DNA of 64,000 bases from Falsiroseomonas ponticola (GCF_016805305.1 NZ_JAERQN010000001.1:930001-994000), one strand, 5' to 3'; positions 51,713 to 62,272 are shown, counted from the first letter of the stretch. The notes: a model not told the origin generated them from the letters alone. Numbers and translations are program-made.

Positions 51713-51779
51713 GAAGATGCTTGACCCCCTCCGGGCCGATGCTTACGAAGGGATGAACGCCCTGAGGAACCGTCCTGCA

Positions 51780-52802
51780 ATGAATGACGCGCCGCTCGCC
51801 CTGGACACGCGCGCCAGCCTGCCCAGCCACGCCCCCGCGCTGCGCTTCCAGCGCCATGGCGGGCCGGAGGTGCTGGCCGTGGAGTCCATGCCCGTGGCCG
51901 CCCCCGCCTCGGGCGAGGCGCTGGTCGAGGTGCATGCCGCCTCCATCAACCCCTCCGACGTGAAGAACGTGCTCGGCCGCATGAAGCAGACCGTGCCGCC
52001 GCGCACGCCGGGCCGGGATTTCGCCGGCGTGGTGGTGGCCGGCCCGGCGGAGTGGCTGGGGGCGGAGGTCTGGGGCACCGGCGGCGATATCGGCTTTACG
52101 CGGGATGGCACGCACGCCGCCTACCTGGCCGTCCCGGTCGGCGCCCTGTCCCGCAAGCCCGCGAATCTCAGCTTCGAACAGGCCGGCGCGGTCGGCGTGA
52201 ACTACATCAGCGCCTGGATCGGCCTCGACTACGCCGCGATCAAGGCAGGGGAGACGCTGCTGGTCATCGGCGCCAGCGGCGGCGTCGGCGGGGCCGCCTG
52301 CGGCATCGCCCGCGGCAAGGGCGCCCACGTCATCGCCGCCTGCCGCGGCCAGGCGGAGCCCTCCTCCCCCGCCCGCCACGCGACCGACAACTTCATCGAC
52401 CTGAACGAGCCCGACTTCGCCGCCCAGATCGCCAGGGCCACCGGCGGCAAGGCGATCGACGTGGTGTTCGATTGCGTCGGGCGGCCGGATCTGGTGGAGC
52501 CCGCGCTGGCCGCGCTCGGCTTCGGCGGCCGCGCCATCCTCATCTCGGGCAGCCCCGGTGAGAGCATGAAGGTGGAGATGATCCCCTTCTACCGCCGCGA
52601 ATGCCGCCTGATCGGCGTGGACAGCCTGAAGCGCAAGGCGGCCGAATGCGCGCCGATGATGGATGCGCTGCGCCCCGGCTTCGAATCCGGCACCTACCCC
52701 GCCCCCGCCATCGCGGAACGCCACGCGCTGGCCGATGGCGCGGCCGCCTACGCCTCCGTCGCCCGCGGCACCCGCGGGCGCGTCGTGCTGAACATGCGCT
52801 GA
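51780..52802 (+). CDS. MDR-family quinone/enoyl reductase-like oxidoreductase
   Basis: A 340-residue medium-chain dehydrogenase/reductase: FQRHGGPEVLAVESMPVAAPASGEALVEVHAASINPSDVKNVLGRM, TPGRDFAGVVV, VNYISAWIGLDYAAIKAGETLLVIGASGGVGGAACGIARGKGAHVIAACRG (NADPH motif) and DVVFDCVGRPD. No zinc ligands are seen, so it belongs to the quinone-oxidoreductase or enoyl-reductase side of MDR. In this operon it could reduce an unsaturated ring-cleavage product (inference). The start is uncertain: ATG 51780 fits the family; ATG 51753 and 51717 are in frame upstream. Confidence 0.85.
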   Translation: MNDAPLALDTRASLPSHAPALRFQRHGGPEVLAVESMPVAAPASGEALVEVHAASINPSDVKNVLGRMKQTVPPRTPGRDFAGVVVAGPAEWLGAEVWGTGGDIGFTRDGTHAAYLAVPVGALSRKPANLSFEQAGAVGVNYISAWIGLDYAAIKAGETLLVIGASGGVGGAACGIARGKGAHVIAACRGQAEPSSPARHATDNFIDLNEPDFAAQIARATGGKAIDVVFDCVGRPDLVEPALAALGFGGRAILISGSPGESMKVEMIPFYRRECRLIGVDSLKRKAAECAPMMDALRPGFESGTYPAPAIAERHALADGAAAYASVARGTRGRVVLNMR

Positions 52803-52833
52803 CCATTCCCGCCCCCAGGGAAGGAGAACGACC

Positions 52834-53694
52834 ATGGCCGACGGCCACATCACCTATACCAGCGAGAACCTGACGGAGGCCGTGCTCGGCCGCATCCGCC
52901 CCGACGCCGATCCGCGCATCCAGAAGGTCATGACGGCGCTGATCCGCCACGTGCATGATTTCGTGAAGGAGGTGGAGCTGACGCCGGAGGAATGGGAGCA
53001 GGGCGTCGCCTTCATCACCGAACTCGGCCGCTGGTGCGACGACAAGCGGCAGGAGGTGATCCTGCTGTCGGACATCCTTGGCGTCTCCATGCTGGTCGAT
53101 GCCATCGCCCACCGCACCCATGCGAGCGTCAGCGAAACCACGGTCCTCGGCCCCTTCCACCGGGAGAATCCGCCGGTGATGAAAAACGGGGAAAACATGT
53201 CCCCGGGCGTGGAGGGCGAGCCGCTCGAGGTCGAGATCCGCATCCTCGACGCCGACGGCCATCCGCTGGAGGGCGCGCAGGTCGATACCTGGCACACCTC
53301 GCCCGAGGGTTTCTACGACAGCCAGCTCGGCGACGAGCACAACATGCGCGGCCGCTTCGTGACGGGCCCCGACGGCGTGGTCGCCTTCCCGACCGTCGTC
53401 CCCGCCGCCTATCCCGTGCCGCATGACGGGCCCGTGGGCCGCGTGCTGGCGGCGATGGGCCGCGGGCCGATGCGCCCCGCCCATGTCCATTTCTGGATCA
53501 AGAAGCCGGGCTACCGGGACCTCATCACCCACATCTTCAAGGATGGCGATCCCTACCTGCATGATGATGCGGTCTTCGGCGTGAAGGCCTCCCTCGTCAC
53601 CGACTGGGAAGCCTCCAAGGCCGAAGGCAGGCCCGCCCGCCTCACCTATGAATTCCGCATCCCGAAGCTGGATGCGGCTACCGCGAAGGACTGA
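52834..53694 (+). CDS. Intradiol ring-cleavage dioxygenase (hydroxyquinol/catechol 1,2-dioxygenase-like)
   Basis: A 286-residue non-haem Fe(III) dioxygenase. An N-terminal helical dimerization domain (PRIQKVMTALIRHVHDFVKEVELTPEEWEQGVAFITELGRWCDDKRQEVILLSDILGVSMLVDAI) is followed by SETTVLGPFHRENPP and the catalytic beta core with Tyr and His ligands in EGFYDSQLG, VVPAAYPVPHDGPVG and RPAHVHFWIKKPG. The DKRQE...LSDxLG block is closest to hydroxyquinol 1,2-dioxygenases, which make maleylacetate. AAGGAG precedes the ATG. Catechol remains a possible substrate. Confidence 0.88.
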   Translation: MADGHITYTSENLTEAVLGRIRPDADPRIQKVMTALIRHVHDFVKEVELTPEEWEQGVAFITELGRWCDDKRQEVILLSDILGVSMLVDAIAHRTHASVSETTVLGPFHRENPPVMKNGENMSPGVEGEPLEVEIRILDADGHPLEGAQVDTWHTSPEGFYDSQLGDEHNMRGRFVTGPDGVVAFPTVVPAAYPVPHDGPVGRVLAAMGRGPMRPAHVHFWIKKPGYRDLITHIFKDGDPYLHDDAVFGVKASLVTDWEASKAEGRPARLTYEFRIPKLDAATAKD

Positions 53695-53698
53695 GAAC

Positions 53699-54589
53699 AT
53701 GCGTCGCAAGGTCATCCTCACCTGCGCGGTGACGGGCAACATCACCACCCCCGAGCAGACGCCCTACCTGCCGATCACGCCGGAGCAGATCGCGAATGCC
53801 GCGATCGATGCCGCCAAGGCCGGCGCCGCCGTCGCCCACATCCATGTGCGGGATCCCGAGACGGGCAAGCCCTCCATGTCCCTCGACCTCTACAAGGAGG
53901 TCGTGGACCGCATCCGCTCCTCCGGCACCGATGTGGTGATCAACCTCACCACCGGCCCCGGTGGCCGCTTCGACCCGTCCCGCGACAATCCCCGCGTGGC
54001 CGGGCCGAACAGCACGCTGCTGCCGCCGGAAAAGCGCGTGGAGCACATCGTCGCGCTGAAGCCGGAGATCGCGACGCTCGACCTGAACACGATGTGGTCG
54101 GGCAATGCGGTGGTCATCAACGCGCCCTGGTCGGTCACGAAGATGGCCGATCTGATCTACAGCGTCGGCACCATCCCGGAGCTGGAGGTCTTCGATTCCG
54201 GCGACATCGGATTGGCAAAAAACCTGATGGAGCAGGGCGTGCTGAAGGGCCCCTGCCTGTTCCAGGTCTGCATGGGCATCCGCTGGGGCTTCGACTGGGA
54301 TCCGCAGACGCTGAACTACGCGAAGTCCATCCTGCCCCCGGGCAGCCCCTGGGCCGCCTTCGCCATCGGGCGGATGGAATTCCCCATGCTGATGCAGGCC
54401 TGGCTGCTGGGCGGCCATGTGCGCGTGGGGCTGGAGGACAACATCTACCTCAACAAGGGCGAGCTCGCGACGAGCAACACCGTGCTGGTGGAACGCGCCG
54501 TTCGCCTGCTGCGTGAATTCGGCGTGGAGCCGATGACCGCCGCCGAGGCCCGCGCGGAGCTCTCCCAGGTCGGCGGCTGGTCGCGATGA
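53699..54589 (+). CDS. BKACE-family beta-keto acid cleavage enzyme (DUF849)
   Basis: A 296-residue TIM-barrel protein of the BKACE (3-keto-5-aminohexanoate cleavage enzyme) family: KVILTCAVTGNITTPEQTPYLPITPEQIANAAIDAAKAGAAVAHIHVRDPETGKPSMSLD with zinc-binding HIHVRD, INLTTGPGG, EVFDSGDIGLA, MLMQAWLLGGHVRVGLEDNIYLNKGELATSN. BKACEs react a beta-keto acid with acetyl-CoA to give acetoacetate and a new acyl-CoA. Beside a ring-cleavage dioxygenase, 3-oxoadipate is a plausible substrate (inference). ATG 53699 lies three bases after the dioxygenase stop; the gene overlaps the SDR gene (ATGA). Confidence 0.92.
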   Translation: MRRKVILTCAVTGNITTPEQTPYLPITPEQIANAAIDAAKAGAAVAHIHVRDPETGKPSMSLDLYKEVVDRIRSSGTDVVINLTTGPGGRFDPSRDNPRVAGPNSTLLPPEKRVEHIVALKPEIATLDLNTMWSGNAVVINAPWSVTKMADLIYSVGTIPELEVFDSGDIGLAKNLMEQGVLKGPCLFQVCMGIRWGFDWDPQTLNYAKSILPPGSPWAAFAIGRMEFPMLMQAWLLGGHVRVGLEDNIYLNKGELATSNTVLVERAVRLLREFGVEPMTAAEARAELSQVGGWSR

Positions 54590-55329
54590 GCCGCGGCGTA
54601 TTGATCGTCACGGGCGGCGGGCGCGGCATCGGGGCGGAAACCTGCAAGGCCGCCGCCGCCGATGGCTGGACCGTCGTCGTCAACTACGCGCGTGACGCCG
54701 GCAGCGCCGCCGGCGTCGTCGCGGCGATCGAGGCCGCGGGCGGCAAGGCCCATGCCGTGCAGGCCGATGTGCAGACGGAAGCCGGCATCACCGCGCTGTT
54801 CGAGGCGGCCGATGCCATCGGCCCCCTGCGCGGCCTGGTGAACAATGCCGGCGGCAGCGCGGATGCGAAGATCGCCGACCTCACCACGGCCGATTACGAC
54901 CGGATGATGGACAGCAACCTGCGCACCACCGTCTTCTGCGCGCGGGAAGCCGTGCGCCGCATGGCGACGGATCGGGGCGGCGAGGGCGGCGTCATCGTCA
55001 ATGTCGGCTCCCGCGCCAGCGTGCTGGGCGGCCAGCCCGGCCGCGTGATGTATGCCGCCGCCAAGGGCGCGGTCGATGGCTTCACCGCTGGCCTCGCCAA
55101 TGAGGTCGGGAAGCTCGGCATCCGCGTCTGCACCGTGCGGCCGGGCGTGATCCGCACCGCCACCCACGAAGCGAAGGCCGGCGCCGAACGGCTGAAGACC
55201 ATGACGGCCGCCATCGCCCTCGGAAGGCCCGGGGAGCCGGAGGAGGTCGCGGCCCTCATCACCTTCCTGCTTTCCCCGGCCGCTTCCTACATGACCGGCA
55301 CGCTGGTGGATATCGGCGGCGGCCGCTGA
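54586..55329 (+). CDS. Short-chain dehydrogenase/reductase
   Basis: A 247-residue SDR: cofactor loop VTGGGRGIG, NNAGG, catalytic Ser in VNVGSRAS and the Y-x-x-x-K motif YAAAKGAVDGF, ending LSPAASYMTGTLVDIGGG. It is FabG-like in length and could reduce or oxidise a hydroxy/keto intermediate, for example acetoacetate made by the BKACE (inference). The ATG overlaps the BKACE stop. The next gene begins 54 bases later. Confidence 0.9.
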   Translation: MSRGVLIVTGGGRGIGAETCKAAAADGWTVVVNYARDAGSAAGVVAAIEAAGGKAHAVQADVQTEAGITALFEAADAIGPLRGLVNNAGGSADAKIADLTTADYDRMMDSNLRTTVFCAREAVRRMATDRGGEGGVIVNVGSRASVLGGQPGRVMYAAAKGAVDGFTAGLANEVGKLGIRVCTVRPGVIRTATHEAKAGAERLKTMTAAIALGRPGEPEEVAALITFLLSPAASYMTGTLVDIGGGR

Positions 55330-55383
55330 CCCCTTCGCCTAACGCTGACGGCTTCGCGTAATCATAACGGAGGACAACGAACC

Positions 55384-56367
55384 ATGATGATGAGGACGAC
55401 GCGCCGCCTGCTGGCGGCCGCGGCGCTGGCCCTGCCCTTCCTCGGCGCGGCACAGGCGCAGAGCTGGCCCGAACGCCCGATCACCATGGTGATCCCCTTC
55501 GCCCCCGGCGGGCCGACCGACGTGGTCGGCCGCATGATCGCCGAGGCCATGGGGCGGGAGCTGAACCAGAACGTGGTGGTGCAGAATGTCGGCGGCGCCG
55601 GCGGCACCACCGGCACGGCGCGCGTCGCCGCCGCCGCGCCGGATGGCTACACCATCCTGCTGCACAACATCGGCATCGCCACCGCCCCCACCCTCTACCG
55701 CCGCCTGCCCTATGACCCCGTGACGGCGTTCGAGACGGTGGGCCTGGTGACGGCGACGCCGATGATCTGGCTGTCCCGCCCCGGCCTGCCCGTGACGAAT
55801 TTCGCGGAGATGATCCGCCTGGTGCGCGAACGGGGGGAGGCGGTGAACCTCGCCAATGCCGGCCTCGGCTCCGCCAGCCAGCTCTGCGGCACGCTGTTCC
55901 AGGCAAGCCTCGGCGTGCGCTTCACCACCGTCTCCTACACCGGCTCCGGCCCGATCTATCCGGAGCTGATGGCGGACCGGCTCGACATCTATTGCGACCA
56001 GACCACCTCCGCCTCCTCCTTCGTCACCAGCGGGCGCGTGCGCGGCCTGGCGGTGACGACGGCGGAGCCGATGGCCCAGCTGCCGGGCATCCCGACCGCG
56101 GGCCAGGCCGGGCTGCCGGGCTTCGAGATCGGCATCTGGCACGGCATCTACGCGCCGAAGGGCACGCCCGCGCCGGTCGTCACGCGGCTGAACCAGGCGC
56201 TGCGCGCCGCGCTGGCCGATCCCCGCGTGGTGACGCGGATGAATGAGCTGGGCAGCCCGCCGGAGCCGGTGGAGCGCCAGAACCCCGATGTGCACCGCGC
56301 CCATCTGATCGCGGAGATCGCGCGCTGGCGCCCGATCCTGCAGGCCGCGGGCCAGTTCGCGGATTGA
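55384..56367 (+). CDS. Tripartite tricarboxylate transporter (TctC/Bug-type) substrate-binding protein
   Basis: A 327-residue periplasmic binding protein with a Sec signal peptide (MMMRTTRRLLAAAALALPFLGAAQA). The Bug-family core follows: WPERPITMVIPFAPGGPTDVVGRMIAEAMGRELNQNVVVQNVGGAGGTTGTARVAAAAPDGYTILL and LMADRLDIYCDQTTSASSFV. It captures a carboxylate ligand for a TctAB-type permease, but no tctA/tctB genes are adjacent, a common situation in Bug-rich proteobacteria. In this operon the ligand may be the aromatic or acid substrate of the pathway. A strong terminator follows. Confidence 0.92.
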   Translation: MMMRTTRRLLAAAALALPFLGAAQAQSWPERPITMVIPFAPGGPTDVVGRMIAEAMGRELNQNVVVQNVGGAGGTTGTARVAAAAPDGYTILLHNIGIATAPTLYRRLPYDPVTAFETVGLVTATPMIWLSRPGLPVTNFAEMIRLVRERGEAVNLANAGLGSASQLCGTLFQASLGVRFTTVSYTGSGPIYPELMADRLDIYCDQTTSASSFVTSGRVRGLAVTTAEPMAQLPGIPTAGQAGLPGFEIGIWHGIYAPKGTPAPVVTRLNQALRAALADPRVVTRMNELGSPPEPVERQNPDVHRAHLIAEIARWRPILQAAGQFAD

Positions 56368-56392
56368 TGGGATTCGCCTGACGACTGCCACG

Positions 56393-56427
56393 GGCAGGGA
56401 TGCACCCGCATCCCTGCCTTTTCTTTT
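56393..56427 (+). terminator. Intrinsic terminator after the binding-protein gene
   Basis: GGCAGGGATGC-ACCC-GCATCCCTGCC forms a perfect 11-bp stem with a 4-base loop, followed by TTTTCTTTT (56419-56427). This is a textbook rho-independent terminator 25 bases after the stop. It separates the dioxygenase operon from the next two genes. Confidence 0.95.
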
Positions 56428-56436
56428 GAGGTGCGC

Positions 56437-57339
56437 ATGCAGACCCTGAACGTCGTCGCCTTCGCCGGCGCCTCCAACCTCGCGCTCTGGGCGGGCACGA
56501 AGCACGGCGTCTTCGCGCGCCATGGGCTGGAGATCGCGCTGTCGCTGACACCGAACTCCAAGGCGATGGCGAGCGACCTCCATGCCGGCTGCTTCGACCT
56601 GGCGCTGACGGCGGTGGACAACATCGTCGCCTATGACGAGGGGCAGGGGGAGGTGGAACTGCCCGGCCCCGCCGATTTCGTGGCCTGGCTCGGCGTGGAT
56701 GACGGCATGCTGAACGTCATGGCGGTGCCCGGCATCGCCGACATCGCCGCGCTGCGCGGCCGGCGCGTCGCGGTGGATGCCATGACCACCGGCTTCGCCT
56801 TCGTGCTGCGGGAAATCCTGGGCCGCGCCGGAATCGCCGACACGGTCGAATGGGTGGCCGTCGGCGGCGGCGCGCAGCGCCTGGCCGCGCTGGTGGAGGG
56901 CGCGCAGGAGGCGACGCTGCTGAACACGCCGCTCGACCTGGCGGCGGAGGCGAAGGGCTGCCTGCGCCTGGCCCGCGCGCAGGATGTGGTCGGCCCCTAC
57001 CAGGGCATCGTCGCGGCCTCCCGCAGGGCGGTGCTGGCGGAAAAGCGCGCCGCGCTGGTCGCCTTCGCCCGCGCATTTCGCGAAACGCTGGCGCTGCTGG
57101 ATGCGGACCACGCGGAGGCCGCCGCCATCCTGGCCGAGGGCGCGAAGATGCCGCCCCCCGTCGCCGCCCGCGCCGTGACCGCGCTGCTCGATCCCCTCCG
57201 CGGCATCACGCGCGACCTCTCGATCAGCGAGGCCGGCCTCGCCACCGTGCTGCGGCTGCGCAGCCACTTCACCGGCAAGGCGCTCACCGATCCGTCGCGC
57301 TACCTCGACCCCTCGATCCGCGCCGAGGCCTTCGGATGA
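56437..57339 (+). CDS. NMT1/ABC-type substrate-binding-like protein without signal peptide
   Basis: A 300-residue protein with the periplasmic-binding fold of the NMT1/SsuA group: LNVVAFAGASNLALWAGTKHGVFARHGLEIALSLTPNSKAMASDLHAGCFDLALTAVDNIVAY and GRRVAVDAMTTGFAFVLREILG. It begins directly at the first strand with no signal peptide, so it would stay in the cytoplasm, like a precursor-binding enzyme or sensor rather than a transport protein. ATG 56437 has GAGG five bases upstream; GTG 56431 is an alternative. It overlaps the next gene by four bases (ATGA). Confidence 0.8.
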   Translation: MQTLNVVAFAGASNLALWAGTKHGVFARHGLEIALSLTPNSKAMASDLHAGCFDLALTAVDNIVAYDEGQGEVELPGPADFVAWLGVDDGMLNVMAVPGIADIAALRGRRVAVDAMTTGFAFVLREILGRAGIADTVEWVAVGGGAQRLAALVEGAQEATLLNTPLDLAAEAKGCLRLARAQDVVGPYQGIVAASRRAVLAEKRAALVAFARAFRETLALLDADHAEAAAILAEGAKMPPPVAARAVTALLDPLRGITRDLSISEAGLATVLRLRSHFTGKALTDPSRYLDPSIRAEAFG

Positions 57340-58013
57340 GCGACAGCTTCCGCGCGGGGCTGGAGGCGGCGCGGGCCAAGCGCGGCTACCTGCTGCCCCA
57401 TCACGGCCTGTTCCGCCTGCTCTCGCCCGGCTTCGCGGAAGCCTATGAGGCCGCCTATGGCCGCCTCGCCCTGCAGCCCGTGGCCCTGCCGGCGGAGGAG
57501 AAGGAGTTCCTCTGGCTGGTCATCACCGCCGTGGTCGGCAGCGCCACCGCCCGCCACCACGTCCGCCGCTACCGGGAAGCGGGCGGCGGGATCGAGGGCG
57601 TCGAGGCCGCCCTCCGCCTGGCCGGCTTCGCCGCCGCGCGGTCCCGCTTCGACTTCGCGCAGGAGGGTTGGGCCGGGCAGCTTCCAGGCTGGGACGCCGG
57701 GGCGGCGGAGGCCTCCGCCCTCGAAGCCCTCACGCCCACCTTGCCGCCATCACGCCGCGCCCTGGCGCTGCTGGCCGCCTGCACGGCGCGGCGCGATTCC
57801 GCGGGGGTGCAGCGCTACCTCCGCGCCGCCTATGCGGCGGGGCTCGAGGAAAACTGGATGGCGGAGGCGATGTGCCTGACGGTGCAGCCGGCGGGGCTGC
57901 CCAACGTCGTGCATGCGGCAGGGCTGTGGCGCGGGCTGATCGCGGCGGGGGAGGTGCGGGCGTCGGAGGAATTCAGGGCCTGGGTGGAGATACCGGCGGA
58001 GGGGGATGCGTGA
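57336..58013 (+). CDS. Carboxymuconolactone-decarboxylase-like (AhpD-fold) protein
   Basis: A 225-residue all-helical protein resembling the CMD/AhpD fold: FRLLSPGFAEAYEAAYGRLALQPVALPAEEKEFLWLVITAVVGSATARHHVRRYREAGGGIEGVEAALRLAGFAAA, with a second, weaker repeat-like half. The Cys-x-x-Cys of AhpD peroxidases is absent, and only ATARHHVRR stands at that position, so peroxidase activity is unlikely. Its role may be decarboxylation or isomerisation of a lactone-like metabolite, or binding. It is coupled to the NMT1-like gene by an ATGA overlap. Confidence 0.7.
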   Translation: MSDSFRAGLEAARAKRGYLLPHHGLFRLLSPGFAEAYEAAYGRLALQPVALPAEEKEFLWLVITAVVGSATARHHVRRYREAGGGIEGVEAALRLAGFAAARSRFDFAQEGWAGQLPGWDAGAAEASALEALTPTLPPSRRALALLAACTARRDSAGVQRYLRAAYAAGLEENWMAEAMCLTVQPAGLPNVVHAAGLWRGLIAAGEVRASEEFRAWVEIPAEGDA

Positions 58014-58014
58014 T

Positions 58015-58079
58015 TCTGGGAAAGGCTCTGCCTTTCCCAGACCCTATCCGCCAGGCCCGAGACGGGCCTGGACCGTCTC
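58015..58079. terminator. Overlapping hairpins between convergent genes
   Basis: TCTGGGAAAGGC-TCT-GCCTTTCCCAGA (58015-58041) is a perfect 12-bp stem. CCAGGCCC-GAGAC-GGGCCTGG (58051-58071) is a perfect 8-bp stem. GAGACGG...CCGTCTC (58059-58079) pairs across the second one, so the two stems exclude each other. Placement between convergent ends suits a two-way terminator; a dispersed intergenic repeat is the alternative. Confidence 0.65.
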
Positions 58080-58082
58080 AAG

Positions 58083-59099
58083 TCAGGGCTCACACCGCAG
58101 CATGACCGTGGCGCGATGGGCGATGTCGCCGACATCGGCGGCGCTCTTCTCCGCGCCCCGGCTCTCCGCCGTGCGGAACTCCTGGTTGTTCCGCCGCAGG
58201 AAAGCCTGCGCCGTCTCCCCCTTCACCGCGAAATTCACATTGTCCACGTTCTGGACACGGCGATTGTCGAGCTTCGCCACCACCACGCCCACCACATTCC
58301 CCTGCATGTCCAGCAGCGGCCCGCCCGAATTGCCGGGCTGCACCTCCGCGCTGATCTGGAAACGCGTCTGGTCATTGGCCACGCCACCGAAGGCATTGAT
58401 CTCCCCGCGCGTCAGCTTGGGGTCGGACGACAACAGGCCGGACAGCGGGAAGCCATAGGCCACCACCCCCTCGCCCCGCCGCACCGCCGGCGCCGCGCGG
58501 AAGGCCAGCGTCGGCCCCGGATTGCCCGGCACCGCCAGCAGCGCCAGGTCCAGCCGCGCATCCGCCTGCCCCTGCACCGTCGCCGCCAGCCAGCGCCCAT
58601 CCGCGGTCCGCGCCAGGATCCGGCCGCAACCATCGATGACATGGTGGTTGGTCAGCACCCGGTCCGGCGCCACCACGAAGCCCGTGCCGGACGACACGCG
58701 CCGCGCGTTCTGGTTCGGCCGCGCCTGCGCCACCGGCGGCAGCGGCGCGCTCGCGGTGGTGATCTCGATCCGCGCCTCCGCGCAGATGTCGCGGTCCCGC
58801 AGCAGCCCCTCCCGCCCATCGGCCAGCACCAGGCGGATGTCGAAGCGGCACCCCGCATCCTGGTTCACCCGCAGCGGGAAGGCCGCATTGGTCGGCAGCG
58901 GGCCCCGGTTCAACAGGTTGCTGCCCCAGTCCGGCCGGCCGCTGCGCACGGCATGCAGCGCCGTCGCCTCCTGCCCCGTGCGGTTGACGATGCGGACCGG
59001 CTCCGCCTGGGAAGTCCCCTGGGGCGGCGCCGGCGCCTGGGCCGCGGCGGGCACGGCGAGGCTGAGGGAGAGCAGGATCACGGACGAAATGTTGCGCAT
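58083..59099 (-). CDS. Secreted trypsin-like serine protease
   Basis: A 338-residue protein with a Sec signal peptide (MRNISSVILLSLSLAVPAAAQA). The N-terminal 120 residues form a small beta domain with a Cys pair (GCRFDIRLVLADGREGLLRDRDICAEARIEI). The S1 protease core has GTGFVVAPDRVLTNHHVIDGCG (catalytic His), DARLDLALLAVPG (Asp) and AEVQPGNSGGPLLDMQGNVVGVVVAKL (Ser). No PDZ domain is present, unlike DegP. ATG 59099 gives the signal peptide. It diverges from copA with 163 bases between. Confidence 0.88.
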   Translation of the reverse strand: MRNISSVILLSLSLAVPAAAQAPAPPQGTSQAEPVRIVNRTGQEATALHAVRSGRPDWGSNLLNRGPLPTNAAFPLRVNQDAGCRFDIRLVLADGREGLLRDRDICAEARIEITTASAPLPPVAQARPNQNARRVSSGTGFVVAPDRVLTNHHVIDGCGRILARTADGRWLAATVQGQADARLDLALLAVPGNPGPTLAFRAAPAVRRGEGVVAYGFPLSGLLSSDPKLTRGEINAFGGVANDQTRFQISAEVQPGNSGGPLLDMQGNVVGVVVAKLDNRRVQNVDNVNFAVKGETAQAFLRRNNQEFRTAESRGAEKSAADVGDIAHRATVMLRCEP

Positions 59100-59225
59100 G
59101 GCGCCGCCCATGTCGTTCGCCCCCGGTTCCGCGTCAACGGCTTCGAAAACCATCGGCGAAACTGAGATGGATCAAGGCGGCCGCCTTCCAGAGCGGACAA
59201 TCTCGGGGAAATCGAGGCGGGGTGC

Positions 59226-59256
59226 TTGACCCTCCCATTGTGGGAGACACCACCTT
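59226..59256 (+). promoter_or_regulatory. CueR/MerR-type copper-responsive promoter of copA
   Basis: TTGACC (59226-59231) serves as -35, with CTCCCA-TTG-TGGGAG (59232-59246), a perfect dyad, in the long spacer. A weak -10 (CACCTT, 59251-59256) follows at 19-bp spacing. A long spacer with a central dyad is the mark of MerR-family activation. Transcription would start at about 59262-59263, at or next to the copA ATG. Confidence 0.75.
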
Positions 59257-59262
59257 CGCTCC

Positions 59263-61688
<2,426 letters not shown>

Positions 61689-61692
<4 letters not shown>

Positions 61693-62081
61693 ATATCGGC
61701 GAAGCGGCCGCGCGCTCCGGCGTCTCGGCCAAGATGATCCGCCACTACGAATCCATCGGCCTGGTCACGGCGACGCGCCGGGCGAATGGCTACCGCAGCT
61801 ACGGGCCGCAGGATGTGGCGGTGCTGCGCTTCATCCGCCATGCGCGGGACCTCGCCTTTCCGCTGGAGGATATCCGCAAGCTGCTGGCGCTGTGGCGGGA
61901 CCGGTCGCGCGCCAGCGCCGATGTGAAGCGCCTGGCGCTGGACCATGTGACGGCGCTGGAGGCCAAGGCCGCCTCCCTCCAGGCCGTGGCTGACAGCCTG
62001 CGCCACCTGGCGCAGCATTGCGCCGGCGATGACCGGCCGGACTGCCCGATCATCGCGGAGCTGGAGGGCAAGCCGGCATGA
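61689..62081 (+). CDS. cueR: MerR-family copper regulator CueR
   Basis: A 130-residue MerR regulator: NIGEAAARSGVSAKMIRHYESIGLVTATRRANGYRSYGPQDVAVLRFIRHARDLAFPLEDIRKLLALW is the winged helix-turn-helix. A dimer helix follows, then the metal loop H-CAGDDRPDC-P, whose Cys-x7-Cys spacing is that of CueR, giving Cu(I)/Ag(I)/Au(I) response. The gene lies downstream of copA and overlaps it (ATGA), so copper induction increases the regulator too. Its target is very probably the dyad before copA. Confidence 0.95.
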
Positions 62082-62272
62082 CGGTGACGCTGAAGGTCGA
62101 GGGCATGAGCTGCGGCCATTGCGTGAAGGCGGTGACGGGCGCGATCCAGGCGCTCGACCCCGCCGCGCGGGTGGCGGTGGCGCTGGAGAGCGGCACCATC
62201 ACGGCGGAGACGGTGCTGACCCCCGCCCAGGTGGCCGCCGCGGTGGCCGAGGAAGGCTACAAGCCGGCCTGA
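62078..62272 (+). CDS. copZ: CopZ-like copper chaperone
   Basis: A 64-residue heavy-metal-associated domain protein with the Cu(I) site GMSCGHC. The His in place of the usual residue before the second Cys is common in bacterial CopZ. The remaining fold is ferredoxin-like (beta-alpha-beta-beta-alpha-beta), ending EEGYKPA. It would carry copper to CopA. The ATG overlaps the cueR stop. The stop codon lies inside a 14-bp palindrome. Confidence 0.93.
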   Translation: MTVTLKVEGMSCGHCVKAVTGAIQALDPAARVAVALESGTITAETVLTPAQVAAAVAEEGYKPA

